The translations under genes were made by a program, and so were the position numbers. From assembly GCF_003003265.1 (NCBI RefSeq), contig NZ_PVTL01000009.1, positions 62,001 to 126,000 on the forward strand: DNA of 64,000 bases, given 5' to 3'. Below the pieces are notes generated by a model that was given only the letters and a program-made list of their open reading frames with translations, made no database searches and had not been told where the DNA came from. Origin of the DNA: Glaciihabitans tibetensis. Its GTDB lineage: Bacteria > Actinomycetota > Actinomycetes > Actinomycetales > Microbacteriaceae. The stretch's first letter is position 1. Every line of letters begins with the position of its first letter. This document shows, in pieces, positions 45,445 to 54,237 of the stretch.

Positions 45445-46938
45445 ATGACGCTCGTCGCAGGCATCGACTCCTCCACCCAGAGCTGCAAGGTCGTCATCCG
45501 CGACCTCGATTCCGGAGCTGTTGTGCGCTCGGGCCGCGCGTCCCACCCGAGCGGCACCGAGGTGGATCCCGAGTTTTGGTGGGAGGCCCTGCGCACTGCC
45601 ATCGCTGACGCTGGCGGGCTCGACGATGTCGCCGCAGTCTCCGTCGGTGGACAGCAGCACGGCATGGTCGCGCTCGATGCGAGCGGACGTGTCATCCGTC
45701 CCGCCCTGCTCTGGAACGACACCCGCTCCGCCCAGGCGGCCCTCGACCTGATCGACGAGGTCGGCGCCGCGGACTTCGCCGAGCGCACCGGCACCGTGCC
45801 GGTCGCCTCTTTCACCATCACCAAGCTGCGCTGGCTTGCCGACGCCGAACCAGACAACGCTGCCCGCGTCGCCGCTGTCGCCCTGCCGCACGACTGGCTG
45901 ACCTGGCGTCTGCGCGGGTTCGGCCCGCACAATCCCGTGCTGGCGGAGCTGATCACGGACCGCTCCGATGCGAGCGGCACAACCTACTTCGATTCCTCCC
46001 GCAACGACTACGACCGCGCCCTGCTCGCGCTGGCGCTCCGGCGTCCAACCGCCGACGACGTGGTGCTGCCCGCCGTGCTCCAGCCAGACGAGTTCCGTCT
46101 CGCCGCCACGGAGACCCCGGGCAACGCCGCCGCGACCCCGACCACGACCCCAGCTACCGGTGGCAGCACCGTCGTCGACCCTGCGGGCACCAGCATCCCC
46201 CTGCCCGCACGCATTCGATTTGCCCCGGGCGCCGGCGACAACGCCGCTGCAGCCCTCGGACTCGGAGCTGTCCCCGGCGATGTCGTGGTGTCTATCGGAA
46301 CCAGCGGAACCGTGTTCGCGGTCACCGAGTCTCCGGCGCGTGACGCGACCGGTGTGGTTGCGGGATTTGCGGATGCCGCGGGCAACTACCTTCCGCTGGT
46401 GGCCACCCTCAACGCCGCACGTATCCTCGACGCGATCAGCACCCTCCTCGACGCGGACCACACCGAACTCGGGCGCCTCGCGCTGTCGGCAGAACCCGGT
46501 TCTGCGGGGGCGGTTCTGCAGCCGTACTTCGAGGGCGAGCGCACGCCGAATCTGCCCCAGGCGACTGGCACGCTATTCGGGATGACCCTCGCCTCCACCA
46601 CCCGTCCGAACCTGGCGCGGGCCGCGATCGAGGGCATGCTCTGCGGGCTCGCCGACGGTCTCGATGCGCTGCGGTCACAGGGCGTCGTGGCCAGCCGGCT
46701 GCTCCTCATTGGCGGGGCTGCGCAGAACCCAGCGGTCAGCACGATCGCGGCGCAGGTCTTCTCGGTGCCTGTCGTGGTTCCCGAACCCGGCGAGTATGTC
46801 GCGGCGGGCGCGGCAGCACAGGCGGCGTGGGTCGTCACCGGATCCCGGCCCACCTGGCCGATCGCGCTGTTGGCGGAGCCGGCGGTGGACTTCCGGCCGG
46901 TGATCCGTGACCAGTACCGCGCGGTGGCCGTGGTCTAG
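45445..46938 (+). CDS. xylB: Xylulokinase
   Basis: Phosphorylates D-xylulose to xylulose 5-phosphate for the pentose phosphate pathway. The 497-residue FGGY kinase has [13 protein letters not shown] at residues 6-18, the substrate loop [11 protein letters not shown], the [15 protein letters not shown] block, and [10 protein letters not shown] in the nucleotide-binding half. The [13 protein letters not shown] segment is typical of xylulokinases. A Pro/Thr/Ala stretch ([18 protein letters not shown], about residues 228-245) looks like a lineage-specific loop. The ATG follows a weak GAACGGAA site. Confidence 0.97.
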   Translation: MTLVAGIDSSTQSCKVVIRDLDSGAVVRSGRASHPSGTEVDPEFWWEALRTAIADAGGLDDVAAVSVGGQQHGMVALDASGRVIRPALLWNDTRSAQAALDLIDEVGAADFAERTGTVPVASFTITKLRWLADAEPDNAARVAAVALPHDWLTWRLRGFGPHNPVLAELITDRSDASGTTYFDSSRNDYDRALLALALRRPTADDVVLPAVLQPDEFRLAATETPGNAAATPTTTPATGGSTVVDPAGTSIPLPARIRFAPGAGDNAAAALGLGAVPGDVVVSIGTSGTVFAVTESPARDATGVVAGFADAAGNYLPLVATLNAARILDAISTLLDADHTELGRLALSAEPGSAGAVLQPYFEGERTPNLPQATGTLFGMTLASTTRPNLARAAIEGMLCGLADGLDALRSQGVVASRLLLIGGAAQNPAVSTIAAQVFSVPVVVPEPGEYVAAGAAAQAAWVVTGSRPTWPIALLAEPAVDFRPVIRDQYRAVAVV

Positions 46939-46960
46939 CCACCACCGGCTCACCGCCTCG

Positions 46961-47010
46961 CAGCACCTCGCAGCACCTGGCAGCACCTGGCAGCACCTGG
47001 CGGCACCTGG
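46961..47010. repeat. Tandem repeat, five copies of a 10-bp unit
   Basis: CAGCACCTGG or near variants occur in register at 46961-46970 through 47001-47010; the third and fourth copies are identical to the second. The array fills the space between the convergent xylB and permease genes and stops 15 bases before the permease stop codon. Confidence 0.92.
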
Positions 47011-47025
47011 CGTAGCCTCGCCCGC

Positions 47026-48594
47026 TCACCGTTTGTCGCGGGAGGCACCCTTGGTGAGGGTGTTCCCGCGGAAGAAGGCCGGGTCGACCGCGCGCATGAT
47101 CAACATCAGCACGATACCGGCGACGAACAGCACCACAGCGAGGATAAACACCAGTCCGATACCGCCGATTTCGGAGCCGCTGCCGTAGGCGGGGTCGGTG
47201 CTGTCGATCAGAGTGGTGACGAAGATCACGGCGAGGATGGCCCCGCCGAGGAGCGGCGCGAGCAACTTGAGCAGGAACGCGCGCACGCTTGTGAAGACCT
47301 CGCGTCGGAAGAACCAGACGCACGCAAACGCCGTGACCCCGTAGTAGAAGCAGATCATGATGCCCAGGGTGAGGATCGTGTCGGTGAGCACGTCGGTGCT
47401 CAGCACGCGCATCACCGCGTAGAAACCCCAGGCCACCACGCCGGCGATGATCGTGGCGAACCCTGGCGACTTGAACCGTGGGCTGATCGCCGCGAACCGG
47501 GCCGGGAACGCCCGGTAGTGGCCCATCGCGAGCATGGTCCGGGCGGGGCCGACGAAAGTCGACTGCAGCGAGGCGGCGGAACTCGACAGCACGGCAAGGG
47601 ACATCAGGATGGCGAAGGGGCCCATCACCGGCCCGGCGAGCGCGGCAAACACATTGCCCTGGATGTCCTCGTTACCCATCCCCAGTTCTCCGGTGCCGAC
47701 ACCCGAGAACATGAGCACCGACACCGACACCAGGATGTACAGCGCGAAGATGATCGCCACCGTGAGGGTGGCTGCGCGGCCGGGGGTGGTCTGCGGATTC
47801 TTGGTCTCCTCGTTCATCGTGAGGGTCACGTCCCACCCCCAGTAGATGAAGATCGACAGCGACACGCCCGCCGCGAACGCGGAGAACGACGGCGCGAGGA
47901 ACGGATTGAACCAGTCCACGCTGAAACCCAGGGCGTCGAAGGCTGTGCCGTTGACGACGTGCATCAACGCGGCGATGCTGAACCAGAGCAGCACCACCAG
48001 TTGGAACGCCACCAGCACGTACTGCACCATCTTGGTTGCTTCCATGCCCCGGTAGGAGATGTAACAGGCCGCCGCGATAAAGACGAGGCAGGTGAGGATG
48101 TTGATCCACACGTTTCCGGCCAGATCAGCGAGCCCGGGGTTGCCGAAAAGCTGCGCGAGCATGAGATACAGGAAGTCCACGGCCACTCCGGCCAGGTTGG
48201 ACAGCACGACCACCGTCGCCACGATCAGGCCCCAGCCGCCCATCCAGCCCAGCCACGGTCCGAACGCGCGCGACGCCCAGGTGAAGGAGGTACCGGCATC
48301 GGGCATCGCGTTGTTGAGCTCGCGATAGCCGAGCGCCACCAGCAGCATCGGGAGGAACCCCACCACAAAGATCCCGGGCATCTGGGTCCCCACCGCGGCA
48401 ACCGTGGGGCCGAGCGAGGCCGTCAGTGTGTACGCCGGAGCGATACAGGAGATGCCGATGACGGTTACGCCGAGCAGCCCGACCGAACCGGCGCTCAAGC
48501 CCTTTGCAGAGAGCCCGCCCGCGCCGGTCGCGGGCTCGGGCGGGGTACTGGGCGGTGTGGGAGCGGAGGAAGCTGGGACGGATGATCGTGCCAT
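47026..48594 (-). CDS. APC-family amino acid / polyamine permease
   Basis: A 522-residue membrane permease of the amino acid-polyamine-organocation superfamily with about 12 transmembrane segments. The first contains GLLGVTVIGISCIAPAYTLT (residues 38-57), the unwound-helix region typical of APC carriers. The N-terminal 30 residues are a Pro/Ser/Ala tail. It is the last gene of a run with aldehyde dehydrogenase, copper amine oxidase and a stress protein, so import of putrescine or another primary amine is the best guess. The ATG has AAGGACAGG upstream. Confidence 0.93.
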   Translation of the reverse strand: MARSSVPASSAPTPPSTPPEPATGAGGLSAKGLSAGSVGLLGVTVIGISCIAPAYTLTASLGPTVAAVGTQMPGIFVVGFLPMLLVALGYRELNNAMPDAGTSFTWASRAFGPWLGWMGGWGLIVATVVVLSNLAGVAVDFLYLMLAQLFGNPGLADLAGNVWINILTCLVFIAAACYISYRGMEATKMVQYVLVAFQLVVLLWFSIAALMHVVNGTAFDALGFSVDWFNPFLAPSFSAFAAGVSLSIFIYWGWDVTLTMNEETKNPQTTPGRAATLTVAIIFALYILVSVSVLMFSGVGTGELGMGNEDIQGNVFAALAGPVMGPFAILMSLAVLSSSAASLQSTFVGPARTMLAMGHYRAFPARFAAISPRFKSPGFATIIAGVVAWGFYAVMRVLSTDVLTDTILTLGIMICFYYGVTAFACVWFFRREVFTSVRAFLLKLLAPLLGGAILAVIFVTTLIDSTDPAYGSGSEIGGIGLVFILAVVLFVAGIVLMLIMRAVDPAFFRGNTLTKGASRDKR

Positions 48595-48627
48595 GAACCT
48601 GTCCTTCGGATTAACTGCGGAGCGGGG

Positions 48628-48657
48628 TTGCTGCTGGGCGGCTGGCTGCTGGGCGGG
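48628..48657. repeat. Tandem repeat, two copies of a 15-bp unit
   Basis: TTGCTGCTGGGCGGC (48628-48642) is followed by TGGCTGCTGGGCGGG (48643-48657). The array ends exactly at the stop codon of the stress-protein gene. Confidence 0.8.
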
Positions 48658-49530
48658 TCAGCTGCGGGCTGGGGTGGCGGGGACAACAACGAGCGGCACC
48701 GGCAGGGCGTGCAGCATGCGGTGCGCGGTGACGCCGAGGAAGATCCTGTTCGGCGCGGCCAAACGGCTCGACCCCACGAAGGCGATCTCGTCTGGTCGCC
48801 AGTCCAGCGCTTCCACGGCGGCCTCGACACCGGTTCCGGTGCCCACCTCGGTGGTGATGACCCCGCCGCCGCGCGCGTGCCGCTGGTGATAGGTAAGCAC
48901 GGTGTCGAGGTGCGCGGCGCTGTCGGCGACCGCGGAGTGCTTCTCGTGGGCCGCGTCCACCTCCACCAGCGTGACGAACCGCAGGTCGATGGTCAGGCCC
49001 TCCGTGAATGCCGCCAGGGAATCGAGCAGGGCTTCCCAGCCCGTCCGGGTACCGAGTGCGCAGGTGATGCGGGTCAGTTGGACACCTGCTTTGTACCCCC
49101 GTGGCGCAAGGGCCACCGGCACCGGCGAGGCGTGCAACAGCGCGTTGGCAACACTGCCGATGGTGAACCGGTTGAGGATGCCGCCGCGGGCAGCACCCAC
49201 GACTAGACGGTCCGACTCAAGGTCGGCGACCGCCTGGATCAGGCCCTCCGAAGTCGAATCGGCCCAGAGCAGGTGGGTCGTTGCAGTGACATCGGTGGGC
49301 ACCAGGGCCAGCGCATCGGCGAGCCATTGCTCCGCCTGTTTGGCCAGCAGCGCCTCAAAGTCGGAGCTGGTGGCGTAGATCTTCGCGGGCACGCCCCCCG
49401 CGCGCTGCAGGACGAGGCAGATACGCAGCTCGGCTCGGGTGAGTCTGGCCATGGCGGTGCCGAGCTCGAGCGCATCCCGGCCCTGGGGAGTGGCCTCGTA
49501 GGCCACGACGTAGTTTGGCACTCGCGTCAC
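48658..49530 (-). CDS. Universal stress protein, tandem USP domains
   Basis: A 290-residue protein made of two UspA-type domains. The first (about residues 5-140) starts NYVVAYEATPQGRDALELG and ends with the nucleotide-loop block LVVGAARGGILNRFTIGSVA. The second (about 150-290) ends EIAFVGSSRLAAPNRIFLG, a degenerate form of the G-x2-G-x9-G-S/T motif. Such proteins bind ATP or act as stress chaperones. Its GTG start at 49530 overlaps the amine oxidase stop by four bases (GTGA), so it is made together with the oxidase. A role against peroxide or aldehyde released by that enzyme is possible but inferred. Confidence 0.92.
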   Translation of the reverse strand: MTRVPNYVVAYEATPQGRDALELGTAMARLTRAELRICLVLQRAGGVPAKIYATSSDFEALLAKQAEQWLADALALVPTDVTATTHLLWADSTSEGLIQAVADLESDRLVVGAARGGILNRFTIGSVANALLHASPVPVALAPRGYKAGVQLTRITCALGTRTGWEALLDSLAAFTEGLTIDLRFVTLVEVDAAHEKHSAVADSAAHLDTVLTYHQRHARGGGVITTEVGTGTGVEAAVEALDWRPDEIAFVGSSRLAAPNRIFLGVTAHRMLHALPVPLVVVPATPARS

Positions 49531-51554
49531 GCTGTTCTCCTCGGTTCGGTTTCGGTGGATGGGTGGTCGTGGTCGGCGGGGTCGTGGTCGGCGTGATCGT
49601 GGTCGGCATGGCCGGGGCCGCAGTGCGCCGGGCTCGGCTCGACGTCGAGCGAGGGATTGCGGTCAAAAAATCCGACGGGCTTCAACCAGAACGAGACGAC
49701 GTCGGCGGGCATCACCGGCCAGTCCTCCGGCCGGGTGATGTGATGGATGCCGAAGGTGTACCAGAGCACGAGGTCCACGTCGCGCACCGAACGGCCTGCC
49801 TGGATCCACTCGGGGAGACCATGGTCGGTGCCGCTCTGGTTCACAAACTCGCCGCAGGGCCACCGCTGCCCCGGGTCGTTGGGCGTCACCCAGACGGTGT
49901 GCCCGATCACCTGCGCGCGCTGGAGCGCCGGGGCAGACTCGTGGAAGAACGACGGGATGGCGCCACCGGGTACGAGCTTGTACGACACCGGGGTGCCGAG
50001 ACCGTTGCGGGTCTGCTCGTTCACTACCTTCCAGGCCCGCTGGGTATTCCAGTCGAAGTCGTCGAAGCCCTCGGTCTCAATCGGGGTGTTGCGTTGGGTG
50101 AGCGCAAGCCCGAGCGGATTGGCGTCATCGATAGGTTCGATCTGGGTCTCGCTGCGAAAAACCGTGTTGGCCGTCCCGTCGATGTCGAGATCGAGTCGTG
50201 CCACGATGAAGTGCTGGTGGAACGGCGCGTAGGTGCGCTCGTCCACGAGCGTGCCGTTCGGGTGCGGCTGGCCCACCTCAAGGTGGGTGACCACCATGAT
50301 CCCGGTGGCGCGCACCTCGCACTCGATGTTGCCGTCCTGGTAGAACCGCCAGTACACGAGGTATTCGTAGTTGGCGACGGTCACGTGGAACGACACCACG
50401 AGCCGGCGCATGCGTCGCACCTCGGCTCCGCCGTCGTGGTCCACGTGTTTCCACAGCACCGCGTTGTCTTCCTCGTGCACGCAGAACGCATTCGGAATCG
50501 TGTACGGCTCCCCAGCGCTGTTGTGCAGCACCGCATCGATGTAGCGGATCTCGCCGAGGCAGTCACACCCGAGTTCCAGCGAGGTAGTCATGAAGCCGAG
50601 GCCCCACTCACCGATGTCGAAGGCTGTGCGGCGAAAGTGGTCGACGCTCGGGTCACGGTAGGGCACGACCATCTCGGCGAAGGACAACCTGTTGGCAATC
50701 GGGCGCTCCCGTCCGGCATCGGTGTAGCTCACCCGGTGCAGGGTCATCCCCTCGCGGTAATTGAAGCCCACCCGGAATGACCAGTTCTGCCAGCGCACCA
50801 GATTTCCGTCGATGCTAAAACCGGGTCCCTCGCTCTGCACGATATCGAGCGGCTTCACCGGCGGCCGGGTACTCGCGGCGCGGATGCGTTCCGGCACCAG
50901 ATGGGGCACGTACTCCCCCATCACCGCCGGCGGGTCGACGCTGAAGGTGTCCTCGACTTCCAGCAGGTCCATCGTGTTCACGTCGATCACGAAGTGCAGC
51001 CCGCTGACCGGCCCCGCGTAGGGGTTTGCTCCGGTGCCTGCCCGCACCCAGACATCCGCCCACCCCAACCGCAGCCCCCGGTACCGGTCGGGGATCACGG
51101 CATCGCCGTAGGTCCAGGTGTCGATGAATACGTGTTCGAGGGCGGTGATGCCCCGCTTGGCCAGCGCTGCTATCACCTCGGGGTGGGCCCGCAACGCGGC
51201 ATCCGCCTCCTCCCATTCATCGACGGTGAAGTTGGCCTGCACGCCCGGGACGTCGCCCCATTCGAGCACCCGGTCGGTGTCCAGCGAGACGATGGCCACC
51301 CAGGTGCGGTTTGCACTTCGGTCGAGCACTACTGCCCTGGCCAGGCGCTCGGGCACCGCGGCATCCACCACACCCCCATCGGCAACGCCCGGTGCAATGG
51401 TGCGCTCGTATAACGCGAGCTCAGCGCGGCTCGGCTCGACGAGCTCGATCGACGCGAACCGCCACCCGGTGCCTACCCCATGCTCGCGTGCGAGCACACC
51501 AGCAGCTTTCGTGAACTCAGCGGCGGACAAGGGGTCAAGTGGGTGGAAGGTCAT
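49527..51554 (-). CDS. Copper-containing primary-amine oxidase
   Basis: Oxidises primary amines to aldehydes, releasing H2O2 and ammonia. The 675-residue protein has the topaquinone precursor Tyr396 in VANYEYLVYW. Copper-ligand histidines lie in FHQHF and HHITRPEDWPVMP. The N-terminal N2/N3-type domains are present (AEFTKAAGVLAREHG and YGDAVIPDRYRGLRLGWADV). No signal peptide is visible, so it is cytoplasmic, as in Arthrobacter enzymes. The last 37 residues are an unusual His/Asp tail (GHADHDHADHDPADHDH) encoded by short repeats, perhaps able to hold copper. It starts four bases after the aldehyde dehydrogenase stop; putrescine or phenethylamine are plausible substrates. Confidence 0.95.
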   Translation of the reverse strand: MTFHPLDPLSAAEFTKAAGVLAREHGVGTGWRFASIELVEPSRAELALYERTIAPGVADGGVVDAAVPERLARAVVLDRSANRTWVAIVSLDTDRVLEWGDVPGVQANFTVDEWEEADAALRAHPEVIAALAKRGITALEHVFIDTWTYGDAVIPDRYRGLRLGWADVWVRAGTGANPYAGPVSGLHFVIDVNTMDLLEVEDTFSVDPPAVMGEYVPHLVPERIRAASTRPPVKPLDIVQSEGPGFSIDGNLVRWQNWSFRVGFNYREGMTLHRVSYTDAGRERPIANRLSFAEMVVPYRDPSVDHFRRTAFDIGEWGLGFMTTSLELGCDCLGEIRYIDAVLHNSAGEPYTIPNAFCVHEEDNAVLWKHVDHDGGAEVRRMRRLVVSFHVTVANYEYLVYWRFYQDGNIECEVRATGIMVVTHLEVGQPHPNGTLVDERTYAPFHQHFIVARLDLDIDGTANTVFRSETQIEPIDDANPLGLALTQRNTPIETEGFDDFDWNTQRAWKVVNEQTRNGLGTPVSYKLVPGGAIPSFFHESAPALQRAQVIGHTVWVTPNDPGQRWPCGEFVNQSGTDHGLPEWIQAGRSVRDVDLVLWYTFGIHHITRPEDWPVMPADVVSFWLKPVGFFDRNPSLDVEPSPAHCGPGHADHDHADHDPADHDHPSTETEPRRTA

Positions 51555-51558
51555 GGCG

Positions 51559-52989
51559 CTACTCCAGCGCGCTCATGACGTGCTTGATGCGCGTGTAATC
51601 TTCGACGCCATACATCGACAGGTCCTTTCCGTAGCCGGAATACTTGAAGCCCCCGTGCGGCATTTCGGCGGTGAGCAGGATGTGGGTGTTGATCCACACG
51701 GCGCCGAAGTCGAGGTCGCGGGAGACTCGCAGGGCGCGGGCGTGATCCCGGGTCCACACGCTCGAGGCGAGGGCATATCTCACGTCGTTTGCCATCGTGA
51801 TCGCCTCCTCCTCGGTTCTGAAGCTCTGCACGGTGATGACCGGACCAAAGGTTTCGTCCTGCACGATCGCATCGGACTGCCGCACCTGGGTCACGACGGT
51901 GGGTTCGAAGAAGAATCCGGTCTCCCCCACCCTGTGCCCACCTGTGGTGATCACCGCGTGCTCGGGCAATGCGGCAACCTTGCCGACAACGTCGGAGAAG
52001 TGCCGCTCGTTGTTGAGCGGACCGAAGTAGTTGTCCGCGTCGCTGGGCGCCCCGGTGATGCGCCGCTCGGCCTCGGCGGTGAACGCGGCCACAAATCCGT
52101 CGTGGATCGACTCCTGCACCAGCACCCGGGTGATCGCGGTGCAGTCCTGGCCAGCGTTGTAGAACGAGAAATCGGCGATGGCGGCTGCGGTTTTCTCCAC
52201 GTCGACGTCGTCGAACACCACCGCGGGTGCCTTGCCGCCGAGCTCGAGGTGGGCACGCTTGAGCGTGTGCGCTGCCCCCGCGGCGACCGCCATGCCCGCC
52301 CGGACGCTCCCGGTGATGGATACCAGGCCGGGAACCGGGTGCTCGACGATGAGCGAACCGGTAGTGGCGTCTCCGAGCACGATGTTCATCACACCGTCGG
52401 GCAGAATGCCCTGGCTGATCCTGGCGAGTTCGAGAGTCGACTCCGGCGTGGTGTCGCTGGGCTTGAGCACGAGAGTGTTGCCGACGGCGAGCGCGGGGCC
52501 GATCTTCCAGATCGCCATCAGGAGCGGGAAGTTCCACGGGGTGACCTGGCCGACCACGCCGATCGGCTCGCGACGCACCCACGAAGTCATGCCCTCGAGG
52601 TACTCGCCAGCCGACTTCCCCTCGAGCAGACGCGCGGCTCCGGCGAAGAACCGCAACTGGTCGGCACCGGCGGCCACTTCATCGGCGGCGATGGTGGCTC
52701 GAGGCTGGCCCGTGTTGCGGTGCTGCGCCTCCACGAGGGAGTCACTGTTCGCGTCGACCGCGTCCGCGAGGAGCAGCAGCGCGCGTTGTCGCTCGGAGGG
52801 TGTGCGCCGACTCCAGCCGGGAAACGCGGCCCTCGCGGCGGCCATGGCGTCATCGATGTCGCTCCCGACCGACACCGGCGCCCGCGCCACGGTGTCTCCG
52901 GTTGACGGATCGACGATGTTCAGCAGCCCGGAGCCGGCCGGCGCGACAAACTGGCCGTTGATGAAATTAGCAAGGATCGGGGTGCTCAC
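51559..52989 (-). CDS. Aldehyde dehydrogenase, aminobutyraldehyde dehydrogenase-like
   Basis: A 476-residue NAD(P)-dependent dehydrogenase. The catalytic cysteine lies in NAGQDCTAITRV and the general-base glutamate in LELGGKAPAVVF; TPWNFPLLMAIWKIGPAL and QDETFGPVITVQ are also standard. The NAGQDC context and VSITGSVRAG resemble gamma-aminobutyraldehyde dehydrogenases (PatD/YdcW). With the amine oxidase downstream it would turn putrescine-derived 4-aminobutanal into GABA. I chose the GTG at 52989 with GAGGAG just upstream; the frame is open to 53019. It follows the LacI gene by 89 bases. Confidence 0.94.
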   Translation of the reverse strand: MSTPILANFINGQFVAPAGSGLLNIVDPSTGDTVARAPVSVGSDIDDAMAAARAAFPGWSRRTPSERQRALLLLADAVDANSDSLVEAQHRNTGQPRATIAADEVAAGADQLRFFAGAARLLEGKSAGEYLEGMTSWVRREPIGVVGQVTPWNFPLLMAIWKIGPALAVGNTLVLKPSDTTPESTLELARISQGILPDGVMNIVLGDATTGSLIVEHPVPGLVSITGSVRAGMAVAAGAAHTLKRAHLELGGKAPAVVFDDVDVEKTAAAIADFSFYNAGQDCTAITRVLVQESIHDGFVAAFTAEAERRITGAPSDADNYFGPLNNERHFSDVVGKVAALPEHAVITTGGHRVGETGFFFEPTVVTQVRQSDAIVQDETFGPVITVQSFRTEEEAITMANDVRYALASSVWTRDHARALRVSRDLDFGAVWINTHILLTAEMPHGGFKYSGYGKDLSMYGVEDYTRIKHVMSALE

Positions 52990-53078
52990 AAGGCTCCTCT
53001 TCGCTGAGTTTCCGCCCAAGTATGGCAGTTGACAGGAAAAAAGGCACCCCGCTGGCGCGTCGGCGAAGCCGCCAGCCG

Positions 53079-54176
53079 CTAGGGACGGTGCGGCGGGGCT
53101 GTGGATCCCCGCACCACTAAAGTGGCGCTGGGTCGGACATGGTTCGTCGCCGAATCGTCGTCGCGCAGAATCTCGATCAGCGTCGCCATCACGTCGCGGC
53201 CCAGCTCCTCGAAGTCCTGCCGCACCGTGGTGAGGGGTGGGGTGAAGTGTTCCGCCTCGGGAATGTCGTCGAATCCCAGCACACTCACGTCTTGCGGAAC
53301 CCGCACCCCGTTCTCGGTGAACGCGTGCAACAGTCCGAGCGCCACTTGGTCGTTACCCGCGAAAACGGCCGTGGCTTGCCGATTCTCGAGAAGCTTCTGC
53401 CCGATCTGGTAGCCACTACGCGGAGACCAATCCGACACAAGCGGCTCGCGGGCGACAAGGCCATGCTCCGACAGTGACGCGCGCCAGCCGCGCACCCGCT
53501 CCGCGGCATCCATCGAATCATCGGGGCCGGCGACGTGGAGGATGTCGCGGTGCCCCAGTTGCACCAGGTAATCGGTGGCCGCGCGCGCGGCGGCAAACTG
53601 GTCAACACAGACACTGTGAAATCCCGCGCGGCCGCTGCTCTCCACCGCGACCAACGGAACGCCCAGCTCGATGGCCGTAATCGCGTCGAGTGCGCCCCGG
53701 TGGCCGGCGATCAGCACGATGGCCTCGACGTTCTGGCCCAGCAGCTGTTCCACCGACGATCGCATCGAGCCGGGTGTTGCCTCCACCATGCTGGCGATGC
53801 TCACTGTGTATCGAGCCTGCCGAGCTGCGTCGCTGAAACCCAGCACGGTGCTGGACGGGCCATAGTCGGGGCGCCCCGTGGTGATGAGGCCGATCGTTCG
53901 AGACCGTTTGGTGACCAAGGCACGGGCGGCGGTGCTGGGGCGATAGCGCAGCTGGCGGATGGCATCTTCGACGCGAGCGCGTGTGGCCGGGCGCACGTTC
54001 GGAATGTCATTCACGACCCGGGAGACAGTCTGATGCGACACACCGGCCAGCCTGGCCACGTCAAAGATGTTGGCGGTGCGGGGGGCTGGGGCAGTGCCGT
54101 CCCGCGGCAGGCCCAGCACACCGGCGTCGACCGCGGCGGAGGCGTCGGAGTTGTCGGTGTTCACCGCATCCGCCAA
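53079..54176 (-). CDS. LacI-family transcriptional regulator
   Basis: A 365-residue repressor. A 33-residue tail precedes the LacI helix-turn-helix at about residues 36-90 (VARLAGVSHQTVSRVVN, RPSTAARALVTKRS). The periplasmic-binding-protein-like sugar domain follows (IGLITTGRPDYGPSSTVLGF, FAGNDQVALGLLHAF, VSVLGFDDIPEAEHFTPPLTTVRQ). It is 61 bases downstream of the furanose ABC permease on the same strand, so it is probably the repressor of that transporter, acting at the LacI-type operator at 59109-59124. The inducer may be arabinose or a related furanose; this is inferred. Confidence 0.94.
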   Translation of the reverse strand: MADAVNTDNSDASAAVDAGVLGLPRDGTAPAPRTANIFDVARLAGVSHQTVSRVVNDIPNVRPATRARVEDAIRQLRYRPSTAARALVTKRSRTIGLITTGRPDYGPSSTVLGFSDAARQARYTVSIASMVEATPGSMRSSVEQLLGQNVEAIVLIAGHRGALDAITAIELGVPLVAVESSGRAGFHSVCVDQFAAARAATDYLVQLGHRDILHVAGPDDSMDAAERVRGWRASLSEHGLVAREPLVSDWSPRSGYQIGQKLLENRQATAVFAGNDQVALGLLHAFTENGVRVPQDVSVLGFDDIPEAEHFTPPLTTVRQDFEELGRDVMATLIEILRDDDSATNHVRPSATLVVRGSTAPPHRP

Positions 54177-54237
54177 CTTCCTTCTTCCGCCGGTAGACCC
54201 GGATGACCGTCCAATTATGCCCGCGTGAGCTGAGGGG

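Noticed and set aside
44296-46461. A 721-codon open frame on the - strand across xylA and xylB
   Set aside because: Both genes on the + strand are unmistakable, and the antisense product shows no conserved motif.
46961-47010. CRISPR-like array
   Set aside because: The units are directly adjacent with no unique spacers and are only 10 bp long, so this is a simple tandem repeat. The same reasoning applies to the other arrays.
51118-52905. A 595-codon open frame on the + strand across the amine oxidase and aldehyde dehydrogenase genes
   Set aside because: It crosses two well-supported genes in antisense and resembles no protein family.
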